Positions 15,402 to 22,597 of a stretch of 23,264 nucleotides of DNA are shown one piece after another. Position numbers and translations under genes: made by a program. The stretch's first letter is position 1; every line of letters begins with the position of its first letter. Under the pieces are notes generated by a model, which saw only the letters and a list, made by a program, of their open reading frames with translations, was not told the DNA's origin and did not search any database. This DNA comes from DAOTVD01 sp034437075 (GTDB taxonomy: Bacteria > Chloroflexota > Anaerolineae > Aggregatilineales > J027): NCBI GenBank assembly GCA_034437075.1, contig DAOTVD010000183.1:1-23264 (forward strand), written 5' to 3'.

Positions 15402-15815
15402 ATGCCCCAGCATCGCGCCATCGGCAAAGATGGCTACATCGAGTTTCAAGGCACCGAAATCAGCGCGGATTACCGCAATTTCGATATCGAACTGACCGTA
15501 GACACGGTCGAAATCTCCGCCGGGGATGAAACCAGCAAGCACTACCTGGCCACCCTGAAGGACGGCACAGCCAAGCTGACCTATGCCTATACGGGCACAG
15601 CGGGCAGCGCTTACACCAGTCTATTGGCCGTGGGCCAGCGCGGAAATCTGCTATGGGGGCCAGAGGGCAACGCGCAGGGCGAGCCCAAAGGCGGCACCGA
15701 AGCCATCGTCGTGGCGCATAGCAAACCCATGGCCTATAACGATTTGATCGTGCGCACGGTGACCTTCCAGTTCTCCGGCGATTTGCTGTTCGATGATGAT
15801 GCGGATGTCTGGTAA
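15402..15815 (+). CDS. Phage tail-tube-like protein
   Basis: This 137-residue protein starts at ATG 15402 after a strong Shine-Dalgarno AAGGAGGA (15389-15396). The open frame extends upstream to 15240 but lacks any signal for an earlier start. The protein is beta-rich: GKDGYIEFQGTEISADYRNFD, ELTVDTVEISAGDETSKHYLATLKDGTAKLTYAY, LWGPEGNAQGEPKGG, and a final VRTVTFQFSGD. The pattern of an early VDTVEIS/TAG-type loop with alternating strands and a closing beta strand fits siphophage-type tail-tube subunits. The next gene is a tail chaperone and then a tape measure, the usual order of tail operons, which supports the call. It would polymerise into the tube. It is the first gene of the module. Confidence 0.68.
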   Translation: MPQHRAIGKDGYIEFQGTEISADYRNFDIELTVDTVEISAGDETSKHYLATLKDGTAKLTYAYTGTAGSAYTSLLAVGQRGNLLWGPEGNAQGEPKGGTEAIVVAHSKPMAYNDLIVRTVTFQFSGDLLFDDDADVW

Positions 15816-15822
15816 GGCGACC

Positions 15823-16065
15823 ATGAACGACGCCGCGCCGATCATCATCGACCTGAACCGCTTGCGCTTGCGCGATTACAACGCCTTTGTGGCCGGGGAT
15901 GCCGACGTAATCGGCATTTTGGCCCAGGTAGTAGTCGCGTGGCCCTACCCCGGCTCGCCGGATGACCCGCAAAGCTACGCCGACCTGGGCTTACTAGACC
16001 TCATCACGGTGCAGCGGGCATTGCGCGCGGCCATCGCGGAGGCCGTGCAAGACCTGGGAAACTAA
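15823..16065 (+). CDS. Tail assembly chaperone, short form (gpG-like)
   Basis: This 80-residue product starts at ATG 15823, 7 nt after the tube stop and preceded by AAGGCG. It is a helical, acidic small protein (IIIDLNRLRLRDYNAFVAGDAD ... YADLGLLDLITVQRALRAAIAEAVQDLGN). Residues near the start resemble the N-terminal part of tail assembly chaperones, but similarity is weak. The call rests on position between tube and tape-measure genes and on the frameshift site at its last codons. In phages such as lambda, the short form (gpG) and the frameshifted long form (gpGT) bind the tape measure and recruit tube subunits and are absent from the finished tail. Confidence 0.7.
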   Translation: MNDAAPIIIDLNRLRLRDYNAFVAGDADVIGILAQVVVAWPYPGSPDDPQSYADLGLLDLITVQRALRAAIAEAVQDLGN

Positions 16066-16274
16066 GGCGGGCTATCTTCGTCGCGGGGGCCTTTGGCGCG
16101 CCGCTGGCGTCTGGGGCGCAAGCCCGCGCCTTGCGGATGCATATCGCGCGCGAAACAGGCTGGACACTCGCGACCGTGGATAGCCTGCCCCTGACCGACC
16201 TATTCGATTACCTGGCCGTAGCCCGCGCCGAGGACGACCTGACGGCGTTTCGGCTGGGCCAAGCGAATCTTTAG
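15823..16274 (+). CDS. Tail assembly chaperone, -1 frameshift product (gpGT-like)
   Basis: Ribosomes slipping back one base at 16056-16062 continue as ...GN-LRRAIFVAGAFGAP ... to a TAG at 16272-16274. This adds 70 residues to the 80 of the short form (150 in total). The added part has no start codon and Shine-Dalgarno pair of its own near its beginning. It reads as a plausible protein (HIARETGWTLATVDSLPLTDLFDYLAVARAEDD) with the acidic, helix-rich character of T-domain extensions. Its end is 27 nt before the tape-measure ATG, so without the frameshift this stretch would be an unexplained 200-nt gap in an otherwise tightly packed operon. Confidence 0.75.
16056..16062 (+). other. Programmed -1 ribosomal frameshift site (slippery heptamer GGGAAAC)
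   Basis: The heptamer G GGA AAC matches X XXY YYZ exactly in the reading frame of the chaperone gene, directly before its TAA. The lambda G/T site is GGGAAAG. A possible stimulatory stem pairs gcgggct (16067-16073) with agcccgc (16121-16127), starting 4 nt after the heptamer. A nested gcgcc/ggcgc pair (16098-16102 with 16115-16119) lies in its loop. The pairing was found by eye only. Confidence 0.8.
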
Positions 16275-16301
16275 AAAGCCTTAGAAAGTGAGGACGTGAT
16301 T

Positions 16302-16982
16302 ATGTCCGATGAAATCGCCGGGCTGTATGTCAGCATCGGCGCCGACCTCAGCGGCTTGCTCGCCGCGCTCGACACGACCCGCGCCGCCCTGGATGTTCTG
16401 GCGGCGGACGGGGGCTTGCTGGGGGCCTTGCCTGCCCAAACCGTGCTGCTAACAGCGGCCATGGCTGCGGGCGTGCGTCAGCAGGTGGCCCCGCTACCGG
16501 GGATCATGCAGCGCGCGCTGGTGCAGCCCTATACCGATGCTATGGCCGCGATTCCGCAAGCCTTAGCGCCGCTGCCCAGTATGTTAGAAACGCACCTGAA
16601 GCAGCCCACCCTGCGCACCCTGGATGAATTGGCGGCCTTGGTAGCCGCGCGTGGGGCCGCTTTGCTGGCCCAGGTCCATGCTCTCATCGACCAGATCAAC
16701 CGGGCCGCCGAGGGGCTACGCTTTCCGCCCAATGCTGGGGCGGTTTCCATCCCAGGGCGCGCGGCAGGCGGGCCGGTCAGCGGCGGCCAACCCTATATCG
16801 TGGGCGAAGCCGGGCCGGAATTGTTCGTGCCAGGGCGCAGCGGGCATATCGTGCCCAACCATGCCCTGCGCGGCGGCGAGGCGCTGAGCATTCGCGGCGG
16901 GACGTTTCATTTTTATGGCGTCACCGACCCCGAAGCGCTCTACGATGAACTGCGCCGCGTGGCCGAACACCGCGCCACCTAA
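16302..16982 (+). CDS. Miniature phage tail tape-measure protein
   Basis: This 226-residue protein starts at ATG 16302. A GTG at 16296 is too close to the GTGAGGA Shine-Dalgarno at 16288-16294. Residues ~1-145 are Ala/Leu-rich and helical with hydrophobic stretches, beginning EIAGLYVSIGADLSGLLAALD, as tape-measure N-termini often do. Residues ~158-192 carry the tell-tale C-terminal segment AAGGPVSGGQPYIVGEAGPE followed by LFVPGRSGHIVPNHAL, common at the end of tape-measure proteins. The length is very small for the family, whose members often exceed 600 residues. At about 0.15 nm per residue this would measure a tail of only ~30-35 nm. It lies directly after the chaperone, as expected. Confidence 0.75.
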   Translation: MSDEIAGLYVSIGADLSGLLAALDTTRAALDVLAADGGLLGALPAQTVLLTAAMAAGVRQQVAPLPGIMQRALVQPYTDAMAAIPQALAPLPSMLETHLKQPTLRTLDELAALVAARGAALLAQVHALIDQINRAAEGLRFPPNAGAVSIPGRAAGGPVSGGQPYIVGEAGPELFVPGRSGHIVPNHALRGGEALSIRGGTFHFYGVTDPEALYDELRRVAEHRAT

Positions 16983-16994
16983 GCGGAGGGCCGT

Positions 16995-18509
16995 ATGTGG
17001 ACTATCTACGTAGACTGGGATGGCGACTTCGATTTTAACGCGCCATCCGAAGCGATTTGGCCGGACGTGGTCGAGGCAAGTTGGCGGCTGGGGATGCGCG
17101 CGGCGTATCAGAGCGTAGCGGATGAAAATACCTGCACGCTGACCCTGCGCAACACGGACGGCAAATATAACCCCGAGAACACCGCTTCGCCGTTGTATGG
17201 TCAGTTGGTGCCGCAACGCCTGGTAAAGATCAGCGCAACGGTGGACGGCCAAGAGGTGCCGCTGTGGCGCGGTTGGATCGACAGCATCGAGCCGGAATGG
17301 CAGCGCGCCGGGGCGCAAACGGGCGAAACGGTCGCCAAAATCGAGTGCATCGGCGGCAAGGGGTACCTCAGCCGGCATGAACTCAATTTGCCCTTGCAGC
17401 AAAACAAAACTGCTGACCAGATCATTGATTTGGCGTTGCAGCGCGCCGCGCTACCTCCGGCGGTCGGCGGGGTGTGGATACTTGGGCAAAGTCGTCTGGG
17501 GATTGACACGCGCCTGGCAGCGCAGAGCGACTACGCCGACTTGGACACGGGCCTGGCGACGATCGGCACCTATGGCGACGTGCGCGGCGAGGGCGAAACA
17601 AAAACCGCGTATAAGGTCATCCAAGAAGTGACCGAAGCCGAGCGCGGGCGGTTTTTCTTCGCGCGGGATGGCAAGGCCGTATTTTGGAATCGGCATCATC
17701 TGATTCTGAACAGCCAAACGCTGACCGCCACGCTAGACACCTCCGGCGCGCTGGGCGCGCGGCCTACGGCCATCGCGTATCACTACGGGGATGATCTGGT
17801 GAATAGCGTGGCCGTGACGGCCTACCCGCGCAAGACGACGGGCAGCAGCACGCTATGGGCGCTCGACACGGCGCTGGACATCGGGCCGGGGAGCACTTTG
17901 GAACTCGAAGCGCCGTACACGGTGGATGGCCAGCCAGCGGGCGGGGCGAATGTGACGCCCACGGGAGCCGTCTTCAGCCAGGGCAGCGGCACGGTCACGT
18001 TGGACGAAAGCGCCGAGCGAGCGCTGCTGAGCATCGCCAACAGCGGGACGAACACCGCCACGCTGAGCGGCCTGGCCCTGGAAGGCGACGCGCTGACCAG
18101 CCATAACCAGATCGTGATCCGCGCGCAGGATGACGAGTCGATAGCGCAATACGGTCGGCGGGCGGAAATGCGCTTGAATTTGCAGGCGCTGGAAGACGCT
18201 GACCTGGCGCGGCAAATCGCCGAGACGGAACTGGCGCGGCGCAGCACCCCCGTGGGGCATATCCGCAACTTCGAAATGACCCGCGCGCCGGATGGGGCGT
18301 ATCTGGATTGGACGCTGGGCACGCGCGTGCGCCTGGCCGCGCCGGAACTGGGCCACGCTGCGGAATACTTCATCATGGGCGAGGCGCATCGCATCGGGCC
18401 GGGTCTGGCGACACACACGGCCAAATACACATTGGAACCTGCCAACGCAAACGCCTACTGGGTGCTGGGCGTCAGCCAGTTAGGGATTGATACACGTTTA
18501 GGGTACTAG
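16995..18509 (+). CDS. Tail tip / baseplate hub-like protein
   Basis: This 504-residue protein starts at ATG 16995 after GGAGGG. The first ~125 residues (MWTIYVDWDGDFDF ... CTLTLRNTDGKYNPENTASPLYG ... LWRGWIDSIEPEW) look like a minor tail protein or distal-tail-type beta domain. The middle (~135-300) has a helical segment DQIIDLALQRA, then RFFFARDGKAVFWNRHH, resembling gp27/Tal-like hub proteins. The end (~390-485) has RLNLQALEDADLARQIAETELARR and then a beta region that closes many hub proteins. A motif W-x-L-G-x-S-x-L-G-I-D-T-R-L occurs twice, at 161-174 and 489-502, the second at the very C-terminus. It probably forms the tail tip under the tape measure. Exact family not proven. Confidence 0.62.
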   Translation: MWTIYVDWDGDFDFNAPSEAIWPDVVEASWRLGMRAAYQSVADENTCTLTLRNTDGKYNPENTASPLYGQLVPQRLVKISATVDGQEVPLWRGWIDSIEPEWQRAGAQTGETVAKIECIGGKGYLSRHELNLPLQQNKTADQIIDLALQRAALPPAVGGVWILGQSRLGIDTRLAAQSDYADLDTGLATIGTYGDVRGEGETKTAYKVIQEVTEAERGRFFFARDGKAVFWNRHHLILNSQTLTATLDTSGALGARPTAIAYHYGDDLVNSVAVTAYPRKTTGSSTLWALDTALDIGPGSTLELEAPYTVDGQPAGGANVTPTGAVFSQGSGTVTLDESAERALLSIANSGTNTATLSGLALEGDALTSHNQIVIRAQDDESIAQYGRRAEMRLNLQALEDADLARQIAETELARRSTPVGHIRNFEMTRAPDGAYLDWTLGTRVRLAAPELGHAAEYFIMGEAHRIGPGLATHTAKYTLEPANANAYWVLGVSQLGIDTRLGY

Positions 18510-18527
18510 CAAGCCAAAGGAGCGAAC

Positions 18528-19154
18528 ATGCCTTGGAATGTACTGGACGATCTGGCTGCGGGCCAGGTCGTGACGGAAAGCCATATGGACGACTTGCGCG
18601 AAAATATCGAGCATCTTGGTGGGCTGACCATTGGCGGGGTGGCACTGAGCGCCCAGCCAGCGGCGGCGGAGATCGGCGTGCCCGTGGGCACGGGGGCACT
18701 GTGGTTTACATCGACTGCGCCCGCTGGCTGGCTCATCTGTGACGGTAGCGCGGTCAGTCGCACGACCTACGCGGCGCTGTTCGCGCTGTGGGGCACGACT
18801 TTCGGCGTTGGGGATGGCAGCACCACGTTTAATCTGCCAGACGGACGCGGGCGATTCATGTTGGGGGCAGATAACCTGGGCGGCACGAGCGCCAACCGCG
18901 TGACGGCCACCCAGGCGGATACTATCGGCGGGACGGCGGGCGCGGAGACGCACACGTTGACAGAGGGAGAGATGCCCAATATCGACATTGGGGTATACAA
19001 GCTTACATCAGGGAGTGGCGGGGGCTGGGCGGTTAACGCCAGCTATAACCTCGGTGTAGCACTTGACAAGGACTTAACGCCATCATTCGGCGGCGGCGGC
19101 GCACATAACAATATGCCGCCGTATATAACCGTAGCCTGGATCGTCAAATACTAA
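18528..19154 (+). CDS. Tail-collar-domain fibre protein
   Basis: This 208-residue protein starts at ATG 18528 after AAAGGAG. The N-terminal ~50 residues (DDLAAGQVVTESHMDDLRENIEHLGG) include a helix and probably attach to the tail tip. Residues ~52-113 match the phage tail collar domain: GALWFTSTAPAGWLICDGSA followed by TTFGVGDGSTTFNLPDGRGRFMLGAD. The rest is Gly-rich and closes with FGGGGAHNNMPPYITVAWIVKY, the usual ending of collar-domain or microcystin-dependent-like fibres. Such proteins form trimeric short fibres and touch the target cell surface, so this is the best candidate for target recognition. No separate fibre chaperone is recognised. Confidence 0.85.
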   Translation: MPWNVLDDLAAGQVVTESHMDDLRENIEHLGGLTIGGVALSAQPAAAEIGVPVGTGALWFTSTAPAGWLICDGSAVSRTTYAALFALWGTTFGVGDGSTTFNLPDGRGRFMLGADNLGGTSANRVTATQADTIGGTAGAETHTLTEGEMPNIDIGVYKLTSGSGGGWAVNASYNLGVALDKDLTPSFGGGGAHNNMPPYITVAWIVKY

Positions 19155-19168
19155 AGGGGCAAAATACC

Positions 19169-19750
19169 ATGAGTGATCAACCAACGCTAGACAACATCTA
19201 TGACAGTCACATTGCGGCGCGGGGGTTTGTGCCCCTGGCGATTGAAGCGGGCATCGAAACGGTCATCCGCAGCGTGACGCCGCTGGCGCGGGATGAGACA
19301 TCGCTGCTGCTGGCGCTGAAAACCGCGCTATGGGAGAGCAATCGACCGTTGGCCGATGCGCTGAGCATTCCGACGCTGCGCGCGATTATGAAGCACCTCG
19401 CCGCGCGGGAGAATGCTAGCGTCATGTTGGCGGATGATCTGCCAACGCTGCTCGACCAAGACGGCCCGGCGACGGTCAACGCGGCGCGGGATGGTTCGGT
19501 GCCGACGCAGGTTAATGTCAGTTATATAGCACCACCAACCGAGACGATTGACGCCGAAGAAGTCGCTTGGACGGGTGAAATTTACGTGGCGGGTAACTTT
19601 GCCAAGCATAGCACCGTTGCGGCGGTGGATGGCTGGTGCCATGACCTGGTGCAACACGTGGGGCCGGGGGCCGTGACGATCCGCGTGTGTTATCGCAGCC
19701 CGCGCGGTGAGATCACGCAGTTTGGGCCGATTGTAGAGATTTTGGCGTGA
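19169..19750 (+). CDS. Unknown tail-module protein
   Basis: This 193-residue protein starts at ATG 19169, 14 nt after the fibre stop, behind AAAGGGGC. Residues ~1-110 are mostly helical (ALKTALWESNRPLADALSIPTLRAIMKHLAARENASVMLADDLPTLLD). Residues ~110-193 look like a beta domain (TQVNVSYIAPP ... EIYVAGNFAKHS ... VTIRVCYRSPRGEITQFGPIVEILA). I do not recognise a family. Its position between the fibre and the SH3/holin genes suggests a second receptor-binding or fibre-associated protein. The stop TGA overlaps the GTG start of the next gene (GTGA), implying translational coupling. Confidence 0.68.
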   Translation: MSDQPTLDNIYDSHIAARGFVPLAIEAGIETVIRSVTPLARDETSLLLALKTALWESNRPLADALSIPTLRAIMKHLAARENASVMLADDLPTLLDQDGPATVNAARDGSVPTQVNVSYIAPPTETIDAEEVAWTGEIYVAGNFAKHSTVAAVDGWCHDLVQHVGPGAVTIRVCYRSPRGEITQFGPIVEILA

Positions 19751-20256
19751 ACCGCATAACACACGCCCCCCGGCAGCGGTGGCTGCTCCTCTTAATGGGG
19801 TTCATGGGGGGTCTGCTGATCGCGCTCGCGGGATGGGGTTGGGCCGTTGGGGCCTCGTCGCCCGATCCGCGCGTGCGGGTGCTGGTCGATGGGACGTGGT
19901 ATGCCTGCGAAGCCGCGCCGCCGCCGATCTTCGGGACGGCCACGCAGGCCGCGCGCACGGCCACCCCCGCCCCCGGCGCAGACATCTTCGCCACGGCGAC
20001 CGCCTGGCGTCCCCCGCCGACGCCGACGCCGGAAGCCTGGCAAGCCTATGTGGTGCTCACGCCGCGCCTGAATATCCGCAGCGCGCCGAACACCGCGCCA
20101 GAAAGCTACGCGGGGGGCCTTGCGGCGGGGGATGTGGTGTGGCTAACGGATGCCACGACGGTCGCGGCGGGGTATGTCTGGCGCCAACGCGGGGATGGTC
20201 TGTGGCTGGCCGAACGGCGCCTGAGCGACGGCGCGCGCTTCCTGGCACCTCGTTAG
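19747..20256 (+). CDS. Membrane-anchored SH3-domain protein of the tail module
   Basis: This 169-residue protein starts at GTG 19747, overlapping the previous stop by 4 nt. A basic N-terminus leads to one membrane helix (~12-34), a Cys-containing spacer, a Thr/Pro-rich linker (~60-97, with TPTPE) and a C-terminal SH3-like domain (~102-157: VVLTPRLNIRSAPNTAPES ... AAGDVVWL ... YVWRQRGDGLWLAE). The layout places an SH3 wall-binding domain outside the membrane on a flexible stalk. Next to a holin-like gene it might act in lysis, for example as a wall-contacting or spanin-like component, or it may anchor particles. Both are inference. Confidence 0.72.
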   Translation: MNRITHAPRQRWLLLLMGFMGGLLIALAGWGWAVGASSPDPRVRVLVDGTWYACEAAPPPIFGTATQAARTATPAPGADIFATATAWRPPPTPTPEAWQAYVVLTPRLNIRSAPNTAPESYAGGLAAGDVVWLTDATTVAAGYVWRQRGDGLWLAERRLSDGARFLAPR

Positions 20257-20307
20257 TTAGGCAATGCAACACAAAACAAGCAAATCAAACCACAAGGAGT
20301 AAACAAA

Positions 20308-20523
20308 ATGTCGTTCGATAAACCGATTTTCAAATCCAAGCGTTTTATCAGCGCGGTGGTGGGCGTACTGGTCATGCTCGTCGTGGCCTTCGTGCCCGAA
20401 CTGCAAGCCTTGGAAAGCCAACTGGCCGAAGGCGTCACGGCGATTGTGTTGGCGCTCATCGCGGGCTATAGCGTGACCGACATCGCGCTGGAATGGCTGC
20501 ACGGGCGCACGTCACAGGACTAA
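20308..20523 (+). CDS. Holin-like small membrane protein
   Basis: This 71-residue protein starts at ATG 20308 after a clear Shine-Dalgarno AAGGAG. The N-terminus is short and basic (FDKPIFKSKR), followed by two predicted membrane helices (~11-29 and ~40-59) separated by an acidic turn, and a short charged tail (LHGRTSQD). Size, two helices and last position in a tail operon fit a class II-type holin that would open the membrane to let a lysin out. Holins share little sequence, so the call relies on layout. A cell-wall hydrolase gene lies on the opposite strand 112 bp away. Confidence 0.62.
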   Translation: MSFDKPIFKSKRFISAVVGVLVMLVVAFVPELQALESQLAEGVTAIVLALIAGYSVTDIALEWLHGRTSQD

Positions 20524-20554
20524 ACGCGGCGGCTCATCAAGAGATCGTCACCTG

Positions 20555-20605
20555 ACGCAGGTCTGAAAAGCTAACAAGGGGCCCAGGCCTCTTGTTAGCC
20601 TGCGT
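20555..20605. terminator. Large bidirectional hairpin between the holin-like and lysin genes
   Basis: The inner stem pairs 20570-20583 with 20586-20599 (14 bp including one G-U, 2-nt centre). Beyond a bulge at 20562-20569, acgcagg (20555-20561) can pair with cctgcgt (20599-20605), sharing one base. It lies between two convergent stop codons and is a good candidate for a two-way terminator, although no long T-run follows. Confidence 0.6.
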
Positions 20606-20635
20606 TGTGCGGATTGGTGAATAGATACTGCTGCG

Positions 20636-22597
20636 TCAGCCCTGCTCCGGCGGGCGAAAGCTGCGGATGAAAACATACGGGTCGGTATAATCGCGCTTGA
20701 TGCGTTCCATACTAGTGCCTGGCCAGTCTTGCGGGCGCGTCTCGAAGCGGTTGGTCAGCGAGATGTCAAAATGCAGATGGTCGGCCACCGTGCCCACATT
20801 CCACACCGTGCCCAGCTTTTGGCCGCGTATGACGCGCTGCCCCTTGCGCACCAACACAGCCTTGATGTGAGCATAACGCGAATAAGCCACGATTTCGGTG
20901 CCATCGGGCCGCCGATAGGGGTCGTGGCGGATGATGATCAGGTTACCAAAGCCGCCGATGCTGTTGTCGTTCGTCGCGAAAATGACTTCGCCGCTGGCAA
21001 TGGCATAAGTCGGCGCGCCCCGGTCTTTGTTGCCCGGCAAGTTCAAGTCGATGCCGGTGTGGATGGTGCGCACGCCGCCCAAGTTATACCAATTCATATA
21101 GGGGTTATAGTCGTACCAATCGCCGTTCCAGTTTTCGCCGAAAGCCCCCGTGCGCTGACGCGGCCCCCAATCTTCGTTGGATAACGCGCGCTCGGCGTCC
21201 GTACCCACGGGGGAGTCGAAGCCATCTGCATAGCCCGGCAAGATTTCTTTGGGCGCTTCGGCCTTGCGCCAACGCACCGGCCCAAAGCAGACCTGCCGAT
21301 TGCCGCCGCCCCGGTCGATATTATTCGCTTGCACCATCCCGGCAAAATCCACGGTGGGGTCGAGTTCGAACACGCCCAGGCGCACCCATTCATCTTCATA
21401 GAAAAGCTGGTTGCGCTCTACGCTGACCTGGCTTTCGCCCAAAACGCCGGTGATGTCGTAGCGTACCGTCGCGGTGGCGTCCTGGTTGGGCACGTAGATC
21501 GCGATTTCATAGTGACCCCGGTCGGGCACGCGCGGCACCCATTGCGCATACGCCGTGCTGCGCCGCGCTTGGCCTTCCACCCAGACAAACGCTTCGCCCA
21601 GGCGCTCGAAACGGTTGATGGGCTCGGGAATACCTTCATACGTCCCCTGAATGAAGCCCGGCCCCCCGACTTTGATGATCGCTTCGCCCGTGTCGGCCAC
21701 GCTGGGCGGCATCTGGGTAGACCGGATCGACTCGCCACTGCCGCTGCCGTGCTCCTCGCGTTGCAGTTCGATGGTCAGGTCGGTGTGTGTGTCTTCATTA
21801 AAAGGATAATCCGCGACGGCTTGCCAGATGCCCTCATCCAGCAGCGCGTGCTGCATCGACCAAAACGCCACGGCGGAACGGTCGGCGCGTTCGGCGGCTT
21901 GCATGAAGCGGGCCACGCTCAGCCGATCCGCGTTCCAATCGGCGCTATCGGCGTAGGCCCCGCCGATGGGGATGACCTCTTTTTGCCATTCGCGCCCGCG
22001 CGGCGCCATAAACGTCTCGTACGCCAAGATGGTTTGCTCTAGATCGTTGGCCACATCCCCGCCGGGCACATGCGCCCAATACACATGCGGCATGGCATAG
22101 CTGCACGGCTCTAAAAAGGTTTCGAACGGAAAATTCGCCCGCCGATCCAGGTCGGGGTGTGTGGCCAGCGCCAGCCGATAATCCTCGATGCCCGCGCGCA
22201 CCAGGCCCTCGGTCAGGGTTTGGACGAAAGCGCGCGCGTCGTTGGCGTCCCACGGCCTATCGGGCATGTCCGCCGTGCTGATGGCGGCCCCATTCAGGCC
22301 AAAATAATGCATGCGTTGGATCAAGCGCCGCGCCTGCCCGGTGGGGCTGGGGTTTGTGCCGTAGATGTACGTCCAACCCCAGACTTCGATGCCCGCATCT
22401 TGCAAACCGATGATGGCCTCACGGGTGAGTTGCTCGCGCGCGCCGTCTGGGTCGTTGATGGGGTAAATATTTTGCCCATCCGCGATCTTGACCAGCGCAA
22501 ACCCCAGGTTGGCCTGCTGGGCAAGCTCGACAATTTGGCGTGCCGTGGGCGCGATCTGCTCGATCTGCCAGATGAATAACCCTTTTCCGGTTAACAT
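20636..22597 (-). CDS. Barrel / golvesin-like / M23 cell-wall hydrolase (lysin-like)
   Basis: This 653-residue protein starts at the ATG with first base 22597. Residues ~1-265 form a glycoside-hydrolase-like TIM barrel (KGLFIWQIEQ, VWGWTYIYG, SYAMPHVYW, VIPIGGAYAD, SAVAFWSMQHA). Where lysozyme-like relatives, as I remember them, carry an acidic D-x-E motif, this one reads GAAISTADMP, so the barrel may be inactive. Residues ~305-445 resemble a golvesin-type carbohydrate-binding beta domain. Residues ~505-615 are an M23 metallopeptidase with zinc ligands His513 and Asp517 (HTGIDLN) and His609 (HLHFD), plus His577. M23 enzymes cut peptidoglycan cross-bridges. There is no signal peptide, which fits release through the neighbouring holin-like protein. 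Confidence 0.8.
   Translation of the reverse strand: MLTGKGLFIWQIEQIAPTARQIVELAQQANLGFALVKIADGQNIYPINDPDGAREQLTREAIIGLQDAGIEVWGWTYIYGTNPSPTGQARRLIQRMHYFGLNGAAISTADMPDRPWDANDARAFVQTLTEGLVRAGIEDYRLALATHPDLDRRANFPFETFLEPCSYAMPHVYWAHVPGGDVANDLEQTILAYETFMAPRGREWQKEVIPIGGAYADSADWNADRLSVARFMQAAERADRSAVAFWSMQHALLDEGIWQAVADYPFNEDTHTDLTIELQREEHGSGSGESIRSTQMPPSVADTGEAIIKVGGPGFIQGTYEGIPEPINRFERLGEAFVWVEGQARRSTAYAQWVPRVPDRGHYEIAIYVPNQDATATVRYDITGVLGESQVSVERNQLFYEDEWVRLGVFELDPTVDFAGMVQANNIDRGGGNRQVCFGPVRWRKAEAPKEILPGYADGFDSPVGTDAERALSNEDWGPRQRTGAFGENWNGDWYDYNPYMNWYNLGGVRTIHTGIDLNLPGNKDRGAPTYAIASGEVIFATNDNSIGGFGNLIIIRHDPYRRPDGTEIVAYSRYAHIKAVLVRKGQRVIRGQKLGTVWNVGTVADHLHFDISLTNRFETRPQDWPGTSMERIKRDYTDPYVFIRSFRPPEQG

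Noticed and set aside
15402..20523. Contractile (R-type or CIS) particle
   Set aside because: No sheath, AAA+ ATPase or LysM baseplate gene is visible, and a single tube-like gene followed by a frameshifted chaperone fits a non-contractile tail.
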